Shown here in pieces: positions 11,439 to 23,611 of a stretch of DNA of 64,000 nucleotides; the stretch's first letter is position 1; each line of letters opens with the position of its first letter. Below the pieces are notes generated by a model, which had not been told where the DNA came from, searched no databases, and saw only the letters and a program-made list of their open reading frames with translations. The position numbers and the translations under genes were made by a program. Location: contig CM043953.1 of NCBI GenBank assembly GCA_014529385.2, forward strand, positions 88,590,342-88,654,341, written 5' to 3'. Source of the stretch: Adiantum capillus-veneris. Taxonomy: Eukaryota > Streptophyta > Polypodiopsida > Polypodiales > Pteridaceae.

Positions 11439-12118
11439 ATGAGCCCGGGACCATGTCAAGAGGAGAGTCACACAGACGGTGGTGGACATCCAATAAGAGA
11501 GGAGAAAATCAAGAAGTTCAAGGTGCTTAGCCCGCCACAAAAAGCCTAGATCAAGCAAGAGGGAAAGCATATCCAAGGGGTATCCAAGTACAAGGTTGGC
11601 AAATTGAACGGACAAATCAGAGGCACTATGAAAATACCAAACACCAAGAAAGTGCCAAGTGGTGTCCATGCAAGGGAATTTCTAAAGGAAGCTCCAGTTA
11701 ATTGTACGAGCTAGGTAGCTCTTGATTTTTTTCATTTTAACCTTAGCTAAAAGCCTTATAAAAGGGCATAGAAGTGATTTTTTAAGGGCTTTTTGGCCAG
11801 AGAGAGTGATTGGAGTTTTTCAAGCCTGTGTATTGCAAGCTTGCCATTCGAGCTGTATACTTTAGTGTACTATCCCCCTATGCAATAATACCAAATATTT
11901 TCCCTTACTTCTTGTGTTGCTTCTCCCCATTCCCCTCCTTTTCTCTTGCTCTTTGTGTACTTGCCGGCGTTTGAAGAGGGTTTGCCTGCAGCTTGAAGGG
12001 TGTCACTAAGAGGGTAGAATTGGTGTGTCTTATGAGCTGGAAAGGGTGGGTTGAGCAGTGTGGGTGTGTTTGTGTTGCAAGGTGGGAGTCGGTTGTTTGG
12101 TATGCTAAAGTGGAATTG

Positions 12119-12515
12119 TTAGTGCAAATTACCCAATTTGAAGGTGTTATTAGAGAGGTTAGGGGTGATGTGGAATCCTTGGGCTATAGAGAGGCAAACA
12201 TTTTGTGTGTTGGGTGTGTTCTCTATTCCCCCTCTCCAGCGTGTTTTTTGCATCCTAAGTGTCCTCTTGAGATTCTCATTCTCAACCACAAGTACACTTA
12301 GTGTGCCATTCTCCATTGCAAGTGCTCGTAAGTCTTTGTCTTGTTTGTTTACGGTCTCTTGCAATGATACCAAGTATGCCATGATCATGGTTTCTGATGT
12401 CGTTGGTTGGGTGGTTGTGTTGCTATCTCCTCACTTAGGATATTTTGGATCATTTTCCACAATGGTTGTGGACCTTGTTGAAGAAAAAGAACCCTTGCAA
12501 GTGCCGAAAGACATT
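12119..12515 (-). other. possible coiled-coil N-terminal fragment of a retroelement gag
   Basis: The minus strand reads from a Met near 12515 (MSFGTCKGSFSST), with one stop near 12440, into a leucine- and glutamate-rich stretch (LQETVNK, ENENLKRTLR) that looks like a short coiled coil. It sits next to the LTR-like region. No conserved gag motif is present, so this is a weak call. Confidence 0.22.
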
Positions 12516-12746
12516 GTATGTAAAATAAGAGATGAGAGTCAATTTTCTTGAACCTGTTCACTTTGGAAATGTTGTTACAGAAACACCTTCCATAACTCTG
12601 AAAATTTATGTCTTTGCATCAATGTGTAGAGGGATTTGTGCTCTTTGATTGAGGCTATAGATCACCCAAATCGGAGTTCGGATAAGTTATGATAAAAAAA
12701 GTGAATTGGTGTCTACTAGGTCAAAAGTTGGCTGCGTTTTTTGTTG

Positions 12747-12748
<2 letters not shown>

Positions 12749-12813
<65 letters not shown>
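12749..12813. repeat. (GA)n microsatellite upstream of the H3-like frame
   Basis: A dinucleotide tract with one AAA interruption, ending 20 bp before the ATG of the histone-like reading frame. Confidence 0.95.
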
Positions 12814-12832
12814 GCTATTGCTTTACAGGTAA

Positions 12833-13444
12833 ATGGAAAGAACAAAGGCGGCTATGAGGAAGACATGCAAAGGTCTAGGTTTGGCTGCTAAAGCAGGAGG
12901 AAGATCTGCTAGTAAAAGGAAGAGACCAGGAAAGCCCCTGAAAATTTTGAAAGCTCCAAGGATGAAGATGCTACAAAGACACATCAAGTTGTTCAAGGAA
13001 ATCTTGAACACTCAGAAATGTATTGATCTTCTTGCACCAAAGCTTCCATTCCAAAGACTGGTCATGTCAATATGTGAGGAGGCATGTTTCAGCACCATGA
13101 GGTGGAAAACTGTTGCGGTGCTGGTAGTAGAAGATTTTTTTCTAGAATACTTCAATGATATAACAATTGTTGCAGCACATGAACATAGGGTAACCATTAT
13201 GGAAAAGGACATTGAAACCTTGAAAAGAGTAAGGCAGAGATATGATAAACTGCTCCAACCCAATGAATGTATAGACAATAGAATGAAGGAAATTTTGCTT
13301 ATTCCTCTATCAAGGCCACATGCAGAGGTGAAGATTGTGAAAGTCACCCATGATGTGAATACTAGAGCCAGAGCTGAGCAGGAAAACTGGCATGTAGAGG
13401 AGATGAATAAATTGAAAGAGAGGAAAAAGAAACAAATGTTATAG
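12833..13444 (+). CDS. divergent histone H3-like protein with C-terminal extension
   Basis: Open from an ATG for 203 codons. The N-terminus (MERTKAAMRKTCKG) resembles the H3 tail ARTKQTARKSTGG, followed by a Lys/Arg-rich stretch. Residues about 52-136 match the H3 histone fold: KEILNTQK in place of REI(R)RYQK, then KLPFQRLV at 70-77 identical to H3, and RVTIM.KDI at 119-127 matching the end of the fold. Loop 1 has the length of canonical H3, not the longer CENH3 form. Residues 137-203 form a charged tail that no canonical H3 has. H3 pairs with H4 in nucleosomes; whether this protein could do so is unknown. The surroundings are all repeats, so it may be a captured or mobilised copy. The fold assignment is strong; function is not. 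Confidence 0.82.
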   Translation: MERTKAAMRKTCKGLGLAAKAGGRSASKRKRPGKPLKILKAPRMKMLQRHIKLFKEILNTQKCIDLLAPKLPFQRLVMSICEEACFSTMRWKTVAVLVVEDFFLEYFNDITIVAAHEHRVTIMEKDIETLKRVRQRYDKLLQPNECIDNRMKEILLIPLSRPHAEVKIVKVTHDVNTRARAEQENWHVEEMNKLKERKKKQML

Positions 13445-13654
13445 AAGAGGGGATTAAAAGCTACCACATTGGTACACACGAAATCGATGTCAACAACAAT
13501 GAAATTTTATCATCTATGGAGGAAGGATTGATAGTAGATATACCACTAGAACATGGTTTAATGAGAATTGCATTAGATTCTTTTGATATCAATATATTGT
13601 GGGATCCACATGCTCAAATCACAAATTCAATTGTCTATATCTTCCTAAAGTAAG
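13430..13654 (+). other. acidic continuation of the H3-like frame in the -1 frame
   Basis: Reading from an A-rich stretch just before the H3-like stop in the -1 frame, another 70 or so codons stay open (IEEGIKSYHIG to VYIFLK, stop near 13652). A one-base loss in the A-rich run would explain the break. I recognise no domain. Confidence 0.4.
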
Positions 13655-14336
13655 AGAGTTTCACTAGCTTTAGTATATTTTTATTCAACCTTGAGATTAG
13701 AGACTAGCAGCCAGTAACTATCTTGTAGCAAGATGTAGCTACATGTACAAAGTTATGCATAAATATATATCATAGATCCATATATTTTTGTTTTTGTCAG
13801 AATAAAAAACACCCCTATCAGCACATTCAAGAAGTGGCTTGCCCATTGTCTTGCCCATTGTCCAATGTTGCAAGTGAAAACCATAATTTTTCCACATGAG
13901 AGCAACCACCATTGGAGCCTGGTTTGCATTGAACTTTGATAAGCTAGCTGTCTGGACTCTTGAATCAATTTGAGGAACACATCCAAAATTAAGACTGTGA
14001 GTATTGAGAATTAGAAATTGGTTTTATTTTGAATAAAGTATGGAGACTGTGATTGTGTTTTGACGTTGTGAAAGATTGGGGGATTGGTCTCTACAACACC
14101 TCAAACCAACATGAAGAAAATAGGATGAAGAGAATAGATCTCTAAAGATAATATGGGTTGATCCTTGCTCATAAATTTTGACAGCCTCACTCGCACTCAA
14201 CCTTGACTAGCCTCGACTGGCTTCCCTCTACATTTCCATAGCCTCAACTATGATCAATTGCACTAAAGGAAGAAAAAAATCCACTAAATTTTCGGAAAAC
14301 AACAAAAAAAAAACCAAGAAAAGTCTCACTTTTTTT

Positions 14337-14450
14337 CATAAACACCATACCCTCACACCATATTGGTAGCCCTTGCATATACGAAATGGGGCTCATAAAC
14401 ACCATACCCTCACACCATCTTGGTAGCCCTTGGATATAAGAGATGGGCCT
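14337..14450. repeat. two-copy 57-bp tandem repeat
   Basis: Units start at 14337 and 14394 with CATAAACACCATACCCTCAC and differ at a handful of positions. Confidence 0.9.
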
Positions 14451-15646
14451 CCATAGTTTCTCCCAACCATGCACATAAACCCATGATGATGCTTAGACAA
14501 AAATCTCATAAAATTCCATGGAAAACATGGAGAAAAACTCTCCCATTCACAATGATAACAAAGGGCTTCCACTGCCAAACCTGAGTAACAGACACATGTG
14601 TACAAGACAGCTCCGCTTCATGTAGCTTCCATTACCAAAGAGCAAGAAGAGGGGTGAAAGTGTAGAGGTCACCACCCATGTTCATGGACTTCTTGATGAG
14701 AGACACACTCTCCAATCAAGTCTCCAAGCCCTCGCACACACACATGGGTACCTCGACTACACAACCCCCATGCTGAAAACCCCAAGTCTCACTCACAACC
14801 CCAAGGTGATAAAAGTTCAAATTCTCTTCATATTTTTTATGCACTTACTCACTGAGTCTCTTTTGACGTTTTGACACTTCTACCCCGCACAATTGGCCCA
14901 CATGTGTAGAGATAGTTGGCACACATCGCCTTTCTACACTTTGTACAAACATGCTTTCTTTACATATAAGGGATCCAAAAGCATCAAAAAACATCTCTCA
15001 AATACTTTGGGGTGGCCCGCACCATTCCACCAAAACACATCACAACGTCAATGGATTATTGTTCTTTCAGGAGCCATCTGATCCCAAAAAAGGACTTGTC
15101 AACCTGCACAACTTCAACATAGGCACTTGTAGAGCCATTGTGCATCTAGGAACCAAGAAATTTTTACAGTTTCAACTTCCAAGGTTCTGGATTGCGATAT
15201 GGTCCTCTATATAGGAGAGAAACCTCAAACCCCTTGTAACCATGGTTTGCAACACGTAGCAAGAAACAAACGTTGGAAATTTGATTTTTTGCATTCCCAA
15301 AAGGAGTGTGTTGTCATTGACGACCACTACCACCCTACCAAACCAGATGTATACCTATACTATAAACCTTTTTGTCAAATTTATATCCCATATTATCATA
15401 TCAACACTGTTGACAGATGACACACCCCATTAGGGGTTGCTAAATCTATTGGGCACCACTCTCTCCCCACCTTCATTTGAAGGTCATGAGCATGACTTTT
15501 ATCTTGAGGACATTTTGACCCCTTACCTCCAAAATTTGTATTACATCCCATTGACTAGTTTAGAATTTGTACTTACAAATACTCTCTGAAATGCTAACCA
15601 TGTACATTAATATGATTCTTTGTACTTCTCAATGTGGTTCCATGGA

Positions 15647-15647
<1 letters not shown>

Positions 15648-15703
<56 letters not shown>
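15648..15703. repeat. compound (TG)n(GA)n microsatellite
   Basis: A TG tract runs directly into a GA tract. A similar compound tract occurs at 60445-60505. Confidence 0.95.
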
Positions 15704-15705
<2 letters not shown>

Positions 15706-15936
15706 TTAGACATCAAACTTTGCATATGTTGTTCAAAAGAAATCACACATACTTTCACAAAGGGAGAGAGATAGCCACACATATTCATCTTACTATTGAA
15801 ATAAAGATATAACCAAGTGGTGGGAATCATCTCACAATTGAAACAAAATATTTAAATTGAAAGAAATGTTGCAATGAAAGTCATAAGTATAGATTTCAAT
15901 TAAACAAGAAGTTATGCCCAATGGAATTGTTCCAAA

Positions 15937-16565
15937 TTACATTGGCACAATTTGGACTGGACCAGTTAGTTGTCTACAGACAATCTCAGTTTCCCTTTGT
16001 TGCATTACTTTGCGTCCACCTATTAAGAAATAGAATTGCAAGGTCTCGTTACCCGCAGTGTCGTCCACTATGTCATGCCAAAGTTGCAAAAGGTTGCATT
16101 GCTCTCTTATTGTTACCACTGTCACAAGGTTGAACTCTTTGTCAAATACCTCCACATCTATGACATTGTTGTTCTCCAAAACTGCCGACTCTTGGTCAAT
16201 AGGCACAAACTTAGAGCAACCTGCAACAATTTGAGAGCGCTTGTAACAGAAGGAGATGAGGACTATGTGATGATCATGTACTTGACCACCAAAGTGTCAA
16301 GTGCTACCTCGCAATGTATGTCATCCACCTCTTTAACATACCACCCTCTATCAAGAAGCTTGTCACAGAAGAAAGCATCTAGAGATTTACATACCAGCAT
16401 TGTCTTTGCAACATGTATGTGGTAGTCGTGTAACAGTTCCACAAATAAACTAATAGAACAAAAATTAGCAATCTTCACCAATTTAGTGGGCACATCCCTA
16501 AACGGCTTGTTTTGAAGATCTTCATACACTAATACAACTCCAATTGGTAGGGAGAGAGAGAGTTT
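15937..16565 (-). other. unrecognised protein-like reading frame, two segments
   Basis: The first segment (about 16565 to 16263) reads LPIGVVLVYEDLQNK, then a long hydrophobic-charged stretch ending DTLVVKYMIIT before a TAG. The second (16230-15937) reads from KFVPIDQESAVLE to the end QIVPM in another frame. A TTGCAG/GTT junction between them could be a lost intron or a frameshift. Composition looks like real protein, not low complexity. I recognise no family. Confidence 0.35.
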
Positions 16566-18210
16566 AACCAGAGTACCTTTTTTTTTTTGGCTTATTGGTA
16601 GACGTGCTCGTAGAAGAAAATTCCCTCATCTTCAAGGCTCTTGCTAGTTCTTCCATCATACTGTAAAACATCAATGTCAGCGTAGATTACAGATATGAGA
16701 CCTATTATACACTCCACTGGTTCCCACACCTCATATGATGAAGGATATACATCTACAATTGCAACAACCAGAAGTAAAAGACCACCTAGTCTAACAACTA
16801 AATAGAATTTAAGACTACTTTAGAGAACTAGAGCTACCTCTTTTAATATTGTTCAACCTCATCAAAACAAGAAATAAAGTAAGAGAACAACGAGGTCTAA
16901 AAGGAAGAATAGAGATGGAAGGCTAAGAATACACTTACATTTGCATCGTAAATGATAAGACATAAGGCATCTCCGCCATTAGCAATCACATCGGAGTGAC
17001 TGTAGATATACTAAACCGAAACCTCCTTAACAATTTTCTTACCCACCTCCACTCTGAAATCTAGCACTCGTGCTTTCCATGGTGAACAAAATAGATTTAC
17101 TATTGAGAATATTTTTCTACTTCTTGGTTGCATACGAACCCAAGAACCTTTGTATGTTGTCTAATGTTGCCATTCACTATCTATATTGATGGATTTTGAG
17201 TTGGTGATAGAGCTTATGGTGCTACTTGGCCTCCTTGGGAGACTAATGGTGAGGCTAGCTCGGGAGAGAGTAAAACAACTCCTAGAGCTATTAGGGTGGG
17301 AAAGAGAAGAAGAAGAAACCATGGCACTTTCTGAGTGGAAAAAGAAAGCTTGAACTTGCTTGCAATGGAGGGAATTTCAATTTTGAACTCTTGGTTAATG
17401 GAGCAAGAGTTTTTGGTGATGGGAGTATGATACATTATCGTAGTTGTCTTTCAGTACCTCAACTGCTTTCAGAATTTGGGCCCACATATGGATATCATAA
17501 ACACCATAAAAACAAGATTTTATCTCATGTTTGCTCTATTTCCTTTGTATTTCTTGATTTATTTCTTTCCATTTCTACGTTACGTTGGCTTGTTGTTCAT
17601 TGGACACGCCTCCTTCTCTCTCTCTCTCCTCAATAAGGCCCTCCAAATGACCTCCAAAATTTCCTAATGAATGCTCCAAAATCTTCTAATTTATTCCACC
17701 TATGATGAAGCGAACAAAAGGATGCAAGTAACGGGAGATCAACCAATTCAATTGTATTTTAAGCACCGGATGTAAAAGATGATGGCGGTCATTCTTCATT
17801 TCCTTGACACCGACAGACAAGAGAGAAAGTAATCCTACCCAATTTCTTGCTAATTTCTCATTTTACACACCCTACCATTGTACATTTCCATTTTTATTAT
17901 GTAAAAAATACCAACTAGACTTCTAACCTACTAAGCTCAAATCTAACCCTACCACTTATCTCCTCACCTACATCAGATTACTCCTAAAAGAATCTTTATT
18001 ATCTATACTATAATAAAAGGGGGAGGGAATTTGGTCCCCCCTCAGATGCGTGGCTGAAGCTACTAGCTCCGAGTGGTATGCCCTGCCGCTTGAGTACTGA
18101 AGTGTGTGAGAGAAGAGAGGCAAGAGAGAGGCCCCGTTCTGAGATCAAGTTAGAGCATTGAGAAATTCTTTTGGGGAGGGGTATTTGCATGGCAGCCTAA
18201 TTAATTTCGG

Positions 18211-18211
18211 A

Positions 18212-18247
<36 letters not shown>
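18211..18247. repeat. (GA)n microsatellite
   Basis: A short dinucleotide tract with one GGG interruption. Confidence 0.9.
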
Positions 18248-18249
<2 letters not shown>

Positions 18250-18809
18250 AGAGAAAACTTCTGCAAGACTGCAAGGCTCAAGCCGATCTCCGCTCTCATG
18301 CTGTCACTCCCGAGTCCGTGTTGATGCTGCTGCACCTCTGAATGTGTGAGAGCATGCGTTCTCTTACACTTGAGTCGGCACTGTGTTTTTTTCCTCCCAT
18401 GTAGGTGTTCTTTGATGTTTCCTTCCTACTTCCACATTTGGTAACCAGCACATCACGCAAACCTCTTCCACTCTCGAACAGTAGGCACCAACAGGCACAC
18501 TTGAACTGCATAGTGCAATAGTGTGGAGCCTTGAGATGCGGGAAATCCCTGTTCCCTCGCCACCCTTGAGTTGTGGGACCTGGGGGATTATAGAAACCTC
18601 ATTGAGCCCGATCAAGGGATCTCTTGCTGTATCGCTGCCGGCTAGAGAAATGATGATGTCCTCGCAGCAAGCACCCAAACCTTTGCAATGCTACGCTATC
18701 CCTATTTCGCAGCCTGTCATTTCTGTCCCGACCACCATTTTTGTTCTATATTTTCACCCTCTTGGTCACAACTTCAATGGAATAATCGAGAAGGGCATAT
18801 GGGGCGAGG

Positions 18810-18811
<2 letters not shown>

Positions 18812-18853
<42 letters not shown>
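18812..18853. repeat. (CT)n microsatellite
   Basis: A perfect CT tract of about 42 bp. Confidence 0.95.
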
Positions 18854-18856
<3 letters not shown>

Positions 18857-19419
18857 AAGTGCAGATGAGAGGAGGGCAATTTAGCAAGAGGACAGAGATC
18901 AGAGCCAGGTGTTGTGGACCTGAAAAGACTAGGAGGAGCTCATCTGGTTGTAGATGGTGTTGCAGTAGGCACAATGGATGTTTCTTGCTGGGAGAAGGAG
19001 CGCGGGTTGTTGGGAGGGAGGAATTTCATGAGGATGTAAGTCCTGGACAAGATAGGCAGCATACGTGGATCTACGATGTGCACAAGACAATGAACACGAG
19101 GGGTAGACTGAGAGATGGAGGAGGAGGAGGAGCTGTTGGGGCGGAAGAGGCGGGGTTGGTAGGTGACGGGAGGCTGGAGAGAGGTGGTGGGCTGGCTACG
19201 CTTAGCATGCATGGCTGAGGTTACTCGAGGTCTGCCAACAATAGCATGGAAAGGTCGGCGCTCCTACGCAACAAGCTTCTTCATTACCTAACTGTCTTTC
19301 TTGACCCAACAACAGTTTCATCATCTATTGTTCTTCATGGTTTTGCCAGCAACCCCAGTGGGAAAAGAGAGAGGGGGAACAAGAGCTATGAAGCTAGTGT
19401 GCCATCATAACTCATGCAC

Positions 19420-19425
<6 letters not shown>

Positions 19426-19468
<43 letters not shown>
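19426..19468. repeat. (GA)n microsatellite
   Basis: A perfect GA tract of about 43 bp. Confidence 0.95.
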
Positions 19469-19471
<3 letters not shown>

Positions 19472-20116
19472 GTATATTTAGGACCATTAGTATTGTGGGG
19501 AGGTCAACACGTGCATGTATCGGGGGGGGAGAGAGGATGTGCCGAAGATGTTATTCAACCTGATGCGCCAAGTCGAGAGGTCCTTGCAATGAGAGTTTGT
19601 CCAAGAGCTATTCCACCATTTGAAGTCGGTCATTTGGACAACTTGGATGGTTCATGCTAAGCGTTCAAGTTCGGAGGGGTTGTTTCTAGGTGGAAATTAT
19701 CTTGTCCGATGCATTGAGGGAGAATATGAGAGTGTTGATTCTATCTCCGAATTCTTCAAAAAGTCCTCTATTAGGGTGTAGCTTTGGTAAATCTAAACCA
19801 CCACTGTAGATTACACTACCTACTAACATGCTTGCTATTCAAGACTTAATGGCAAGAGTGTCTTTCGACAGAATGGTACTACATTTCGATTAGAAATAAA
19901 GAAACATGAGCCAAACAATGAAAGTAGATTTGCACATTTTCATTACAATTTGTGGAAGATGAAAGCACTTTTTCATATAATGGGTTTGACAAAGTGTAAC
20001 CTAGCACTCTGATTGCCCAATACCCACATCGCCTACCATGGCCCAAGGTAGGCCCACTTATACACACTAACCAAGGCTCATGCAACTCAACGCTCTTCAC
20101 ACACAAAAGTCTTAAG

Positions 20117-20262
20117 GCGGCATGCTTTATTATAAAAAAATGACCAGGACCTTGGTGTTGGCTCTCAACTTAGGTATCTAGATGCATGAGATGGCTCGCT
20201 TTATTATAAAATAATGGGCCATGGTAGCCTTGGTGATGGCTCTCAAATCAGGTAGTCCATAT
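20117..20262. repeat. diverged two-copy tandem repeat of about 70 bp
   Basis: Both copies contain CTTTATTATAAAA, CCTTGGTG and GGCTCTCAA in the same order. Confidence 0.6.
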
Positions 20263-21403
20263 GGGTGAATAGGTGAGAGGCTCCGAGCGGGAGGAAAATA
20301 GAGAGAGAGAGAGAGAGAGAAATGAAATCAATTGAAATGATATATTAACGGCTTCAAAAGGCCAAAGTGATCTATGAGACAAAAGAGTTAACAAATGGTG
20401 AATCTGATACAATGTCTGTGTAAAAGACTAAAAATTTGAAAACTGAAAAACTGAAACTGAGCTGAGCTAAAGTAAAATAGAACGAAATGGAATGGAAGGA
20501 AATGAAGTGAAATGAAAGGCTGAGATGCTGAAATCAAGATCATATCCTATGATATCCAACATCGGTCTTTAGCGAAGCTCATTGTAAGGACATGGGAAAT
20601 ATGGACAAAGCCACCGGCACGGCCGGACAATGTGTACGCTAGGGAAAGGCTATAAGATAGCACGGTTCGGTGGAGACTAGCACACGCATTACCACCACCC
20701 TTTCACTGGTATCCAAGTTTTTTTTGGGAGGAGGCAGAAAGCGGGTTGCATGTATGTGTGACGTCTCCGTTGTGCAGCAAAAAGAATGCCGACACAATTT
20801 CTTGTGCAAATCGCGCGTGGACAGACAGCGATAGCTAACCGCAGATGCCCCACCTATGCCTTCCAAGGTGGGCGACCAAGGAAAACTCGACGGCACCCAG
20901 GCTCCAAAGGCTTCAGTTGGCACCGTTGGCTTCGTGCGTAGGAAGGCCTGCTTAACGCTTGCATGAAGGAGGGTTGAACCCACCCTATGAGGGTAAGAGG
21001 CCGACACTTTACTATCAAACTATTGACCCTTGTTGTGTATAACAAAGAAAAATAGCATACTTGTGTTTGAAAGGAAAGCTAAAAAGAAAGGGAAAGCTTC
21101 AAACTTTAAGGAAGTAGTTTCACCCTTCCTTTTTACTTCTTGGAGGAAGGCACGTTTTTCTTCCAAAAATTCTTTTTTCCTCAAGGAGGTAGCTTCAAAG
21201 TGAGCAAAAGCCTTCACAAAAACGTTGAGTTTTTGGTGAAGAGGCAACAAAGGTGTCCTTACGGACAACACGTGAAGCGTTACAATTTCCACAAGGCGAG
21301 GTTTACATGCAACGTAAATCGTGGAGCATACAAAACACAAGGATTTCAATTTCACAAGGTACAAGTTGACGTTTTCTCTCTCTTTACATTAGTGTGTGTT
21401 TAC
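20263..21403. other. no recognisable gene; possible 5' part of the following gypsy element
   Basis: The segment upstream of the gag start at 21404 may include a decayed LTR and leader, but I found no convincing TG...CA ends or primer-binding site. Confidence 0.35.
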
Positions 21404-22465
21404 CATGGCCAGTGAGGATATCCCACCTACACACACTTTTGATTTTGAGCATGTAGATTAAAATCAGGGCACCACGGGTGCTACCGACACTAATATGCAT
21501 CATAATAATGATCTAGGAGATCATGGGCTTGTAGGTACGGCTTCTTTCAAGACTTTGGAACATCACCAAAGCGTACTTAAAACCAACCTCTCTGCACTCA
21601 ATGCAAATGTTACCAATCTTACGGAGTTACTTATGAAATTTATGAATTCACAGACGACTCAAGGAGCCACAAGTGGCACGGTTCAAGGGCCAAGCTTGCA
21701 CGACTCAAGGAGTCCAAGAGACAAGTGTTGTAGAAGATGCAGAAGGTAGCAATGCATTACTTAAGAATATCACCATTCCTACTTTCACGGGAAAGAGCGT
21801 GATCGCAACAAGGATGCGGTCAATACGCTCTTACACAAATGGAGTGATATTCATAGATTCTGACACACCCCAGATATAAAGACGGCTGTGGAAACAAGTC
21901 TATCTCTTAAATGCAAGGCCTATAAGTGGTGGATGACATTTCCAATAGATGCTCCTTCTTTGTCTTGGGTTGCGTTTCAAGCTTCTTTCTCCAAAGAGTT
22001 TTTGGACTGTAATGAAGAGGATAAGAATTGGCTAGCATGGGATGCATGCCGCTTGTCTGGTCTCTCTCTCACACAGTACCTTTTGAAGTATCGGGAAATC
22101 ATATTAAAACTAGAAGGTCTTGATGACTTCCAAAAGATATGGGATTTTAATAGGGGTCGTGACAAAGACTATCGTCTTCATGTCAAGACCCAACATCCAA
22201 AAAATTTCGAAGAAGCCATGAGTCATGCCCAAAGATATGATGATGACCAAGAGAGGAAAGGAAATGTTCCCTACTCTAAAAATCCCACACGTTCCAAGAG
22301 GAATAAGAGACAATCTACCTCTCCACGCCCACAAGAGGCTAAGACGCCTAAGCAACCACGAGATACTCCACGTGGGTCTCTCAACACTGCTGATTTTGAG
22401 CGTGCAAAGAAACACAATTTGTGCGTTAGATGTCTTTCAGACCAACATAACAAGAAATAGTGTCC
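21404..22465 (+). pseudogene. gag: gypsy gag with zinc knuckle
   Basis: Starts with ATG at 21404 (MASEDIPPTHTF), with a stop after 17 codons and then a shifted, helical N-terminal region. The capsid core from about 21888 is well kept: a YKWWMTFP motif, WVAFQASFSKEF, a QYLLKYREI stretch and an EAMSHAQRYDD end. A zinc knuckle of C-X2-C-X4-H-X4-C form follows (CVRCLSDQHNKK, then Cys). A TAG at 22458-22460 falls at the position before the last knuckle Cys and is one G-to-A step from Trp. The frame shifts between 21700 and 21890. It is inactive. Confidence 0.82.
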
Positions 22466-22589
22466 TCTTTTGCAAGGCAAAGAAAAGTCCATGCACACGG
22501 TGCACGCCTCATATTAGATTCATCTTCTAAATATTGCGTTGTAGAGGTTCTTCATATGGAAGAAAAACACAAGTGTTGTGTGCCTGCTT

Positions 22590-22798
22590 CAATGTGGCAG
22601 CCCACCTTTGGCCCCCATGATTTGATTCGCATGCATGGCACTATTAACGAACAATGTGTTTGTATTTTAGTGGATGATGGTGCAACTCATAACTTCTTGA
22701 ACTACAAGCTAGTCAAGAAATTGAAGCTTACACAAACTCCCTGCTCTCACAAGTATATGGTGGAGCAGATGTCTGGGAATGATAAAGAAGTATGGGAC
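22590..22798 (+). pseudogene. pr: gypsy protease-like domain, first half
   Basis: The aspartic-protease active site reads ILVDDGATHNFLN, matching the DSGATHNF form known in gypsy elements with Asp in place of Ser. The frame stays open until the copia LTR at 22799 and its second half lies at 28359-28571. The second D of VDDG is an unusual substitution that may be damage. Confidence 0.8.
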
Positions 22799-23611
22799 TG
22801 TTAGGAAATAAGACATAGCTAAATAGATAATTGAGTAGACTACGTAATGGAGAGAGACAGATTTATATACACGAGATTATAGAGTACAGAGAGAGAGAGA
22901 GAGAGAGTACACACGATATTTGTGGTTCACCCAATGTGGGCTACGTCCACGGGAAAGCAGCCACTCAATGGCTTTAGTACTTCAAAACAAGAAGTAGTTT
23001 ACAAAGGGATTATACCCTTAATGGAGCTTCCGCCTTGCTTCACTCTCACCACCTCACACTCACCTTGTTGCATCAACTTCACACTATGAAATGTGTGTTG
23101 AAATGGCCTCCTTTTATAGGCCAAAAGGGCTGCCCTCTCTTATGAGAGACAACCATGTGTAGCCGCCCTTGTGCGAATAAGTCCAAATCGGACCCTCCAA
23201 TCCGCCCATGTGTGGCCGCCCTTGAGAAGACAAGTCCGCTTTTGAATTCGGCCACCGGCCACCGGCCATTGACTTCCGACCACCGGCCACCGGCCATTGA
23301 CTTCTGACCACCGGCCATCGGCCATTGACTACCGGCCACCGGCCAACTGACCGGTTGTTTTCCGACCACTTTCCGGCCGCCGTCGAGCCATAATATTCCG
23401 GCGAAAAAGAATATTCCGGCAAAAGAAAAGTCTCGGGGGTCTCCGCCCCCGAGGCCTTTAAAGTTGCCCCTGATTCTTGTCCGTGAAAATTTTGGTTTCC
23501 GGTGAGTGATTTTCCTTCACGCACGATGGCTTCTCCTCATAATGGGGGCCTTACAAATGTGCGATTTTACCACATAAAATTACAAGGGTAAATCAGGCTC
23601 GATACTTAACA
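22799..23611 (-). repeat. copia 3' LTR
   Basis: Contains a GA tract (22889-22907), a TATA-like box on the minus strand at about 23112-23122 (CCTATAAAAGGAGG) and a GGCCAC/GGCCATTGACT minisatellite at 23251-23345 with one more unit than its partner LTR. Confidence 0.96.

Larger units (their letters stand above)
13655..15936. other. non-coding stretch with a 57-bp duplication and a TG/GA tract
   Basis: I find no coherent gene. It holds the tandem repeat at 14337-14450 and the microsatellite at 15648-15703, both listed separately. Confidence 0.5.
16566..20110. other. repeat-rich stretch without a recognisable gene
   Basis: Only microsatellites at 18211-18247, 18812-18853 and 19426-19468 and short open frames of biased composition. 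A sequence at 18003-18020 resembles a Helitron 5' end and is discussed as a finding. Confidence 0.45.

Noticed and set aside
12833-13444. Calling the H3-like frame CENH3
   Set aside because: Loop 1 has canonical H3 length and the long tail is at the C-terminus, not the N-terminus, so there is no support for centromeric identity.
17214-19218. Host gene candidates between 17.2 and 19.2 kb
   Set aside because: Frames are short, biased by CT/GA tracts or Gly runs, and none shows a domain or splice pattern.
23079-23524. Trp/Pro-rich repetitive frames on the minus strand
   Set aside because: They are the LTR minisatellite GGCCATTGACT read in three frames.
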